Shown: piece by piece, positions 6,848 to 9,979 of the stretch
Position numbering within the stretch: the stretch's first letter is position 1
Layout of the letters: each line of letters starts with the position of its first letter
NCBI GenBank assembly: GCA_030430725.1
Contig: JAUIKP010000081.1
Span: 1-9,979, forward strand
DNA: 9,979 nt
DNA from: Nitrospiria bacterium
GTDB taxonomy: Bacteria > Nitrospirota > Nitrospiria > Nitrospirales > UBA8639
Direction: 5' to 3'
Made by a program: the position numbers and the translations under genes
Notes under the pieces: generated by a model
What the model was told of the DNA's origin: nothing
Database searches by the model: none
Seen by the model: the letters and a program-made list of their open reading frames with translations, nothing else

Positions 6848-7957
6848 ATGCGTCCGACCTTTTCTGTCCATCCATCCAAGACATCGATACCAAACCTTCT
6901 CCTGTTTAGCCTGCTGTCCTTCCTGCTCTTGTGGAATATAGCCCTGGCCGGTGAACCATCTGCCACTCAGAATCAACCGGAACCACATTTGGCCAATATC
7001 CGGCAGCTCACGTTCTTAGGGAAAAATGCCGAAGCCTATTTTTCAGCTGAGGGTGACCGTTTGGTGTATCAATCAACCGTGGAACCCGATGGCAAGACGC
7101 TCAGATCCTGCTATCAAATCTATATCATGGACCTCGATGGCACAAATGTGCGGCGAGTCAGCCTCGGCTTGGGCGGCACGACCTGCGGATACTTTTTCCC
7201 CGGCGGCCGTCGTGTGCTCTTTTCCTCCACCCATAGCGTGAATCAATTTTGTCCACCAGTCCCAAAAAGGACCGAGCGCTACCGGTGGGCTCTCGATGAT
7301 TATGACATCTTCTCCATGAACATCGGCGGCCGGGACTTACAACGATTGACCTCCGCCAAAGGGTACGATGCCGAAGCCACCATTTCCCCGGATGGCAAAA
7401 CCATTGTCTTCACCTCCATGCGTGATGGAGATTTAGATGTGTACACCATGGATATCGATGGAAAGAATCTGAAGCGCCTGACGCAGGAAATCGGATATGA
7501 TGGCGGGGCCTTTTTTTCTCCAGACAACAAAAGCATTGTCTATCGTGCCCACCATCCGAAAACTGATGAAGATGTGAAAGCCTATCGTGACCTCCTCGAT
7601 CAAAATCTTGTAGAGCCCTCAAACCTGGAAATTTTTATCATGAATGCTGACGGCTCCGACAAGAAACAGGTCACTGACAACGGGCGTTCGAATTTTGCTC
7701 CCTTCTTTACTCCCGATGGGAAACGCATCATCTATTCCTCAAACTTGTCGACCCCGCCCGATCATCAGGGGCGTCCATCCTTCCACTTGCATATCATCAA
7801 TGAAGATGGCACGCACCCCGAACAAATTACCTTCAATGGGCACTTCAATAGTTTTCCCATGTTTTCGCCTGACGGAAAACAACTGGTGTGGTCATCCGAT
7901 CGGAATGCCGCCAACCCAAAAGAATTTAACATCTTTCTCGCTGACTGGGTGCCCTAA
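6848..7957 (+). CDS. Exported PD40/TolB-like beta-propeller protein
   Basis: This encodes 369 residues with a signal peptide (hydrophobic LLLFSLLSFLLLW, cleavage probably after ALA at 34). About six PD40 propeller blades follow. They are recognisable by repeats such as FSAEGDRLVY (65-74), ISPDGKTIVFTS (179-190), FSPDNKSIVY (223-232), FTPDGKRIIYSS (287-298) and FSPDGKQLVWSS (339-350), each paired with a MDIDGKNLKRLT-like strand. It lacks the separate N-terminal domain of true TolB, and no tol-pal genes are nearby, so I would not call it tolB. Cys88, Cys113 and Cys135 could form a disulfide outside the cytoplasm. No catalytic residues are evident; a binding or scaffold role is inferred. GAGG overlapping the upstream TGA sits 7 bases before ATG 6848, coupling it to the M1 peptidase gene. 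Confidence 0.9.
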   Translation: MRPTFSVHPSKTSIPNLLLFSLLSFLLLWNIALAGEPSATQNQPEPHLANIRQLTFLGKNAEAYFSAEGDRLVYQSTVEPDGKTLRSCYQIYIMDLDGTNVRRVSLGLGGTTCGYFFPGGRRVLFSSTHSVNQFCPPVPKRTERYRWALDDYDIFSMNIGGRDLQRLTSAKGYDAEATISPDGKTIVFTSMRDGDLDVYTMDIDGKNLKRLTQEIGYDGGAFFSPDNKSIVYRAHHPKTDEDVKAYRDLLDQNLVEPSNLEIFIMNADGSDKKQVTDNGRSNFAPFFTPDGKRIIYSSNLSTPPDHQGRPSFHLHIINEDGTHPEQITFNGHFNSFPMFSPDGKQLVWSSDRNAANPKEFNIFLADWVP

Positions 7958-8036
7958 GCCGAAGAATATTATGTGACACGGTCGACTCAATCCGTCAATT
8001 GCATTCTCCCGTTAAGAAGGGAGGCTGAAGAAGGGG

Positions 8037-8060
8037 AAATTTTCCATAGTCGGAAAAATT
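8037..8060 (+). repeat. AT-rich hairpin between propeller and PAP2 genes
   Basis: AAATTTTCC (8037-8045) and GGAAAAATT (8052-8060) pair at 8 of 9 positions around a 6-base loop. A weaker stem, CTCCC (8006-8010) with GGGAG (8019-8023), precedes it. No T-tract follows, so an intrinsic terminator is uncertain. It could be a weak terminator, a processing site or a protein-binding site. It lies in the 140-base gap before the PAP2 gene, where no promoter could be called. Confidence 0.3.
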
Positions 8061-8097
8061 CAACCAAGACGGTGAACGAAACCCATTCCCCAATCCT

Positions 8098-9210
8098 GTG
8101 ACTGACCAATCACCCGCACCTCCTTCACCCCGACGTCCCCATGTTTTCTTCCGCCAGTCTTCTCTCGTGATATTCGGACTGTCCGGACTCCTCTTCCTCG
8201 GCTTGTTCTCTTTTCTTGCTCAGGTAGATGGTCCAACCCTCCAGATCGTTCACAGCTTCACGCATCCGGCCATCGACCACATTGGCACGATAGGAAACCA
8301 GATAGGAGACGGGCTCACCCTGGTCCTCATTTCCCTGGGAATCGGGGCGGTGGGATTCAGGCTTGGATGGCCTACCTGGAAATCCGCATCGATTCATACC
8401 TTACTTGCACATGGAGTCGCCGGCCTCTTTACCCAAATATTGAAACATACCATTGGCCGCCCCCGCCCGCGACTTAGGCAAGGCCAGGACTGGGAAATCG
8501 CCCCGTCACTTGAAAGTGGATGGGACTCTTTTCCCTCCGGTCATACCACCGCATCTTTTGCTGTGGCCACAGTCCTGGCCTATCATTTCCCAAAAGCCAA
8601 AATGCTCTGGTTCGGCCTTGCCGCATTTAATGGAACCTGTCGCGTCATTACCGGCGCCCATTTTCCGACAGATGTGCTTGGCGGTGTACTGGTAGGAATC
8701 GGAACTGCGCTGATCATCATTCATCCTCCTGATAAGTGGAAGACATTCTTTCAGCTCACACTCACTCATGGTCTCCCCTGGCTGGTCATGGCCTTTGGTA
8801 TCGTATGGATTATGGTTCCCCATCCAGGCATTGAACTGGAACCTTCCCTGTCACTCTTTTTCGGACTGATAGCTATAGGGACAGGATTAGGGCTACGACT
8901 CTGGTGGATACAGGAACTCACTTCCGGAGGATCCCCCTCTCTTGAACGAAGGCCCCCTCCATGGCCGCGATTACTTATGGGCCTTGGCCTAGCAACCACC
9001 ACGGGAAGTGTTGTGGTGATGGGAGCAAGTCTGGTAACGGGAATTATCTGGTGGCAGGGAGCTCAGTTTGAATCAACCTCAGAGGTCAAAAACAGCCCAT
9101 TCGACGGCTTCAAGCCCATTTGGATTGAAGCGATTATAGGACTCGTTATGTTTTTCCTCACAATCCTGATTTTTTCTATCCGATCAGGCGTAAATATTGT
9201 CACTCCATAA
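8098..9210 (+). CDS. PAP2-superfamily membrane phosphatase
   Basis: This integral membrane phosphatase is likely to act on a lipid phosphate or polyprenyl pyrophosphate at the outer face of the inner membrane. All three PAP2 signature blocks are present: K116-x6-R123-P124 (KHTIGRPRP), PSGH at 146-149 with H149 as proton donor, and R182-x5-H188-x3-D192 with H188 as nucleophile. The third block usually starts SR; here it is CR (C181). The catalytic core with about six membrane segments ends near residue 210. A C-terminal extension of about 150 residues adds roughly four more predicted membrane helices (near 226-241, 250-270, 291-318 and 341-361). The GTG at 8098 is the only usable start, because the nearest in-frame stop is at 8047-8049. 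It lacks a visible ribosome site. Candidates include undecaprenyl-pyrophosphate or phosphatidylglycerol-phosphate phosphatase, and the sequence does not decide between them. Confidence 0.92.
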   Translation: MTDQSPAPPSPRRPHVFFRQSSLVIFGLSGLLFLGLFSFLAQVDGPTLQIVHSFTHPAIDHIGTIGNQIGDGLTLVLISLGIGAVGFRLGWPTWKSASIHTLLAHGVAGLFTQILKHTIGRPRPRLRQGQDWEIAPSLESGWDSFPSGHTTASFAVATVLAYHFPKAKMLWFGLAAFNGTCRVITGAHFPTDVLGGVLVGIGTALIIIHPPDKWKTFFQLTLTHGLPWLVMAFGIVWIMVPHPGIELEPSLSLFFGLIAIGTGLGLRLWWIQELTSGGSPSLERRPPPWPRLLMGLGLATTTGSVVVMGASLVTGIIWWQGAQFESTSEVKNSPFDGFKPIWIEAIIGLVMFFLTILIFSIRSGVNIVTP

Positions 9211-9278
9211 CAGAATTCAGGACATTCAACGATTATCCATATTAGAATCTTTTTCTCAATCAACCGCATGACCTTCTC

Positions 9279-9338
9279 TTCCGAGGAGGACCCTGTCAGT
9301 CCTCCTCGGAACCAGAGTCATAGGTGGAGTCTCTGGTT
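9279..9338. terminator. Tandem inverted repeats between convergent genes
   Basis: A perfect 13-bp inverted repeat, TTCCGAGGAGGAC (9279-9291) with its complement at 9299-9311, encloses a 7-base loop. A second perfect 8-bp repeat, AACCAGAG (9310-9317) with CTCTGGTT (9331-9338), shares two bases with the first. The second is followed on the plus strand by TTTATTCTCT, a modest T-rich tail. They lie between the PAP2 gene stop and the stop of the convergent small exported gene, so a two-way terminator is the simplest reading. There is no strong T-tract on the minus side. Confidence 0.6.
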
Positions 9339-9376
9339 TATTCTCTCCATGTGATTCCCGCGTTCTATCTGGCTCT

Positions 9377-9724
9377 TTATTGTTTTTGGTTCCCCATCTG
9401 ATTGTGACCCTTCATTTGATTCCGTCCACCTATCTGGTTTTGATTCTCTGACTCGTTGGCTTCCATTACACCGGACCGACGGGTTTTCATATCTTCAGTA
9501 TACTCTTTAGTCGCAGCATTTAAGGCATTTTGGCCATACAAATTTTCTCGCCCCGGGTCATTGGCTGTGGACACACCACTCACCGGACTTTTCGATTCTT
9601 TCATCGGGTAACCGGGATGATCCGGCACCATGGAAGGATTGGCAAAGGCGACCGTCCCCAATAAACATGTTCCGGCCAAACTTCCCAATAATACGAGAGA
9701 TTTATGTTTCATGCCATTTTTCAT
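9377..9724 (-). CDS. Small exported protein with Asn/Gln-rich tail
   Basis: This encodes 115 residues starting at ATG 9724-9722, with AGGAGG 4 bases upstream (close but strong). The next ATG, at 9712, is 16 bases away and less likely. Residues 1-28 form a signal peptide (basic MKNGMKHK, hydrophobic LVLLGSLAGTCLLG, cleavage after AFA). The middle contains DHPGYPMKESKSPVSG and NDPGR, then ALNAATKEYTEDMK. The last 22 residues are a low-complexity tail built on a repeated NQ(I/M)-Gly pattern. There is no Cys after the signal and no catalytic motif, so a small soluble periplasmic protein is inferred. I do not recognise a named family, although the SPVSG and NDPGR segment looks like a conserved core. 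Frames extending upstream would destroy the signal peptide position. It is convergent with the PAP2 gene and separated from it by the inverted repeats. Confidence 0.75.
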   Translation of the reverse strand: MKNGMKHKSLVLLGSLAGTCLLGTVAFANPSMVPDHPGYPMKESKSPVSGVSTANDPGRENLYGQNALNAATKEYTEDMKTRRSGVMEANESENQNQIGGRNQMKGHNQMGNQKQ

Positions 9725-9979
9725 AACGCCTCCTGAGTAAGTTATATAAAGAGAAGATTTGGAATACCCGCAAAGCTCCCGGATCCTCACTATTCATTTT
9801 CCTCTTCTCAACACTCAACAATGAAAAGTGGTGTCGCGAGTTTAAGACTAAGAAAGAGGAAATATGCTTTTTTGTAAGCCTCCTTCCCGAAAAGCGATAA
9901 AAATTTGAGGCTCCAGCAAGTAGAAAATTAAGGGTATTCATTTCATCCTATACCTCGTTTGGAAAGCCGTAACTGTCAA

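Noticed and set aside
6848..7957. Calling the propeller gene tolB
   Set aside because: The true TolB N-terminal domain is missing and there are no tol or pal neighbours.
9702..9941. Minus-strand 79-residue ORF upstream of the small exported gene
   Set aside because: It overlaps the next gene's start, has only a poorly spaced ribosome site and shows no recognisable protein features.

Overview
The window is a stretch of bacterial chromosome with moderate GC content, mostly housekeeping genes plus several small lineage-specific genes. No insertion sequence, integrase, phage gene, tRNA, rRNA or CRISPR array is visible. The protein sequences, and the pairing of core genes with exported propeller, peptidase and small periplasmic proteins, remind me of Nitrospirota (Nitrospira-like bacteria). 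That is an impression from family resemblance, not a demonstrated assignment. Signal peptides and periplasmic-type proteins fit a Gram-negative (diderm) cell.

Layout. Positions 1-295 hold no clear gene; there is one weak 26-codon ORF and a run of nine C. Positions 296-1060 are a small minus-strand operon. In transcription order it holds a very short, possibly frame-disrupted protein (1060-888), a double zinc-ribbon protein (891-532) and a short, highly charged protein (508-296). From 1191 the plus strand carries mutM (DNA repair glycosylase). A likely promoter at 2038-2066 then precedes phoH, ybeY and ftsY. The exported block follows: an M1-type metallopeptidase (4670-6838) coupled to a secreted PD40/TolB-like beta-propeller (6848-7957), then a PAP2 membrane phosphatase with a C-terminal membrane extension (8098-9210). 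A pair of strong inverted repeats (9279-9338) separates this from a convergent minus-strand gene for a small exported protein with an Asn/Gln-rich tail (9724-9377). Positions 9725-9979 hold no gene I can support.

How the genes fit together. phoH-ybeY is the conserved RNA/ribosome-maturation pair. Here it runs directly into ftsY, the SRP receptor, with no pgpH-type gene between phoH and ybeY. A tiny leader ORF with a good ribosome site ends in an ATGA overlap with the ftsY start, which suggests coupled translation. The M1 peptidase and the propeller have adjoining stop and start signals and both carry signal peptides, so they probably act together in the periplasm or outside the cell.

The main unexplained signals are the minus-strand operon of small proteins, with an ATGA overlap and an apparent one-base frame break, the atypical zinc finger and DNA-contact motif of MutM, and the non-canonical active-site motifs of the M1 peptidase. 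I see no convincing new multi-gene defence or metabolic system.
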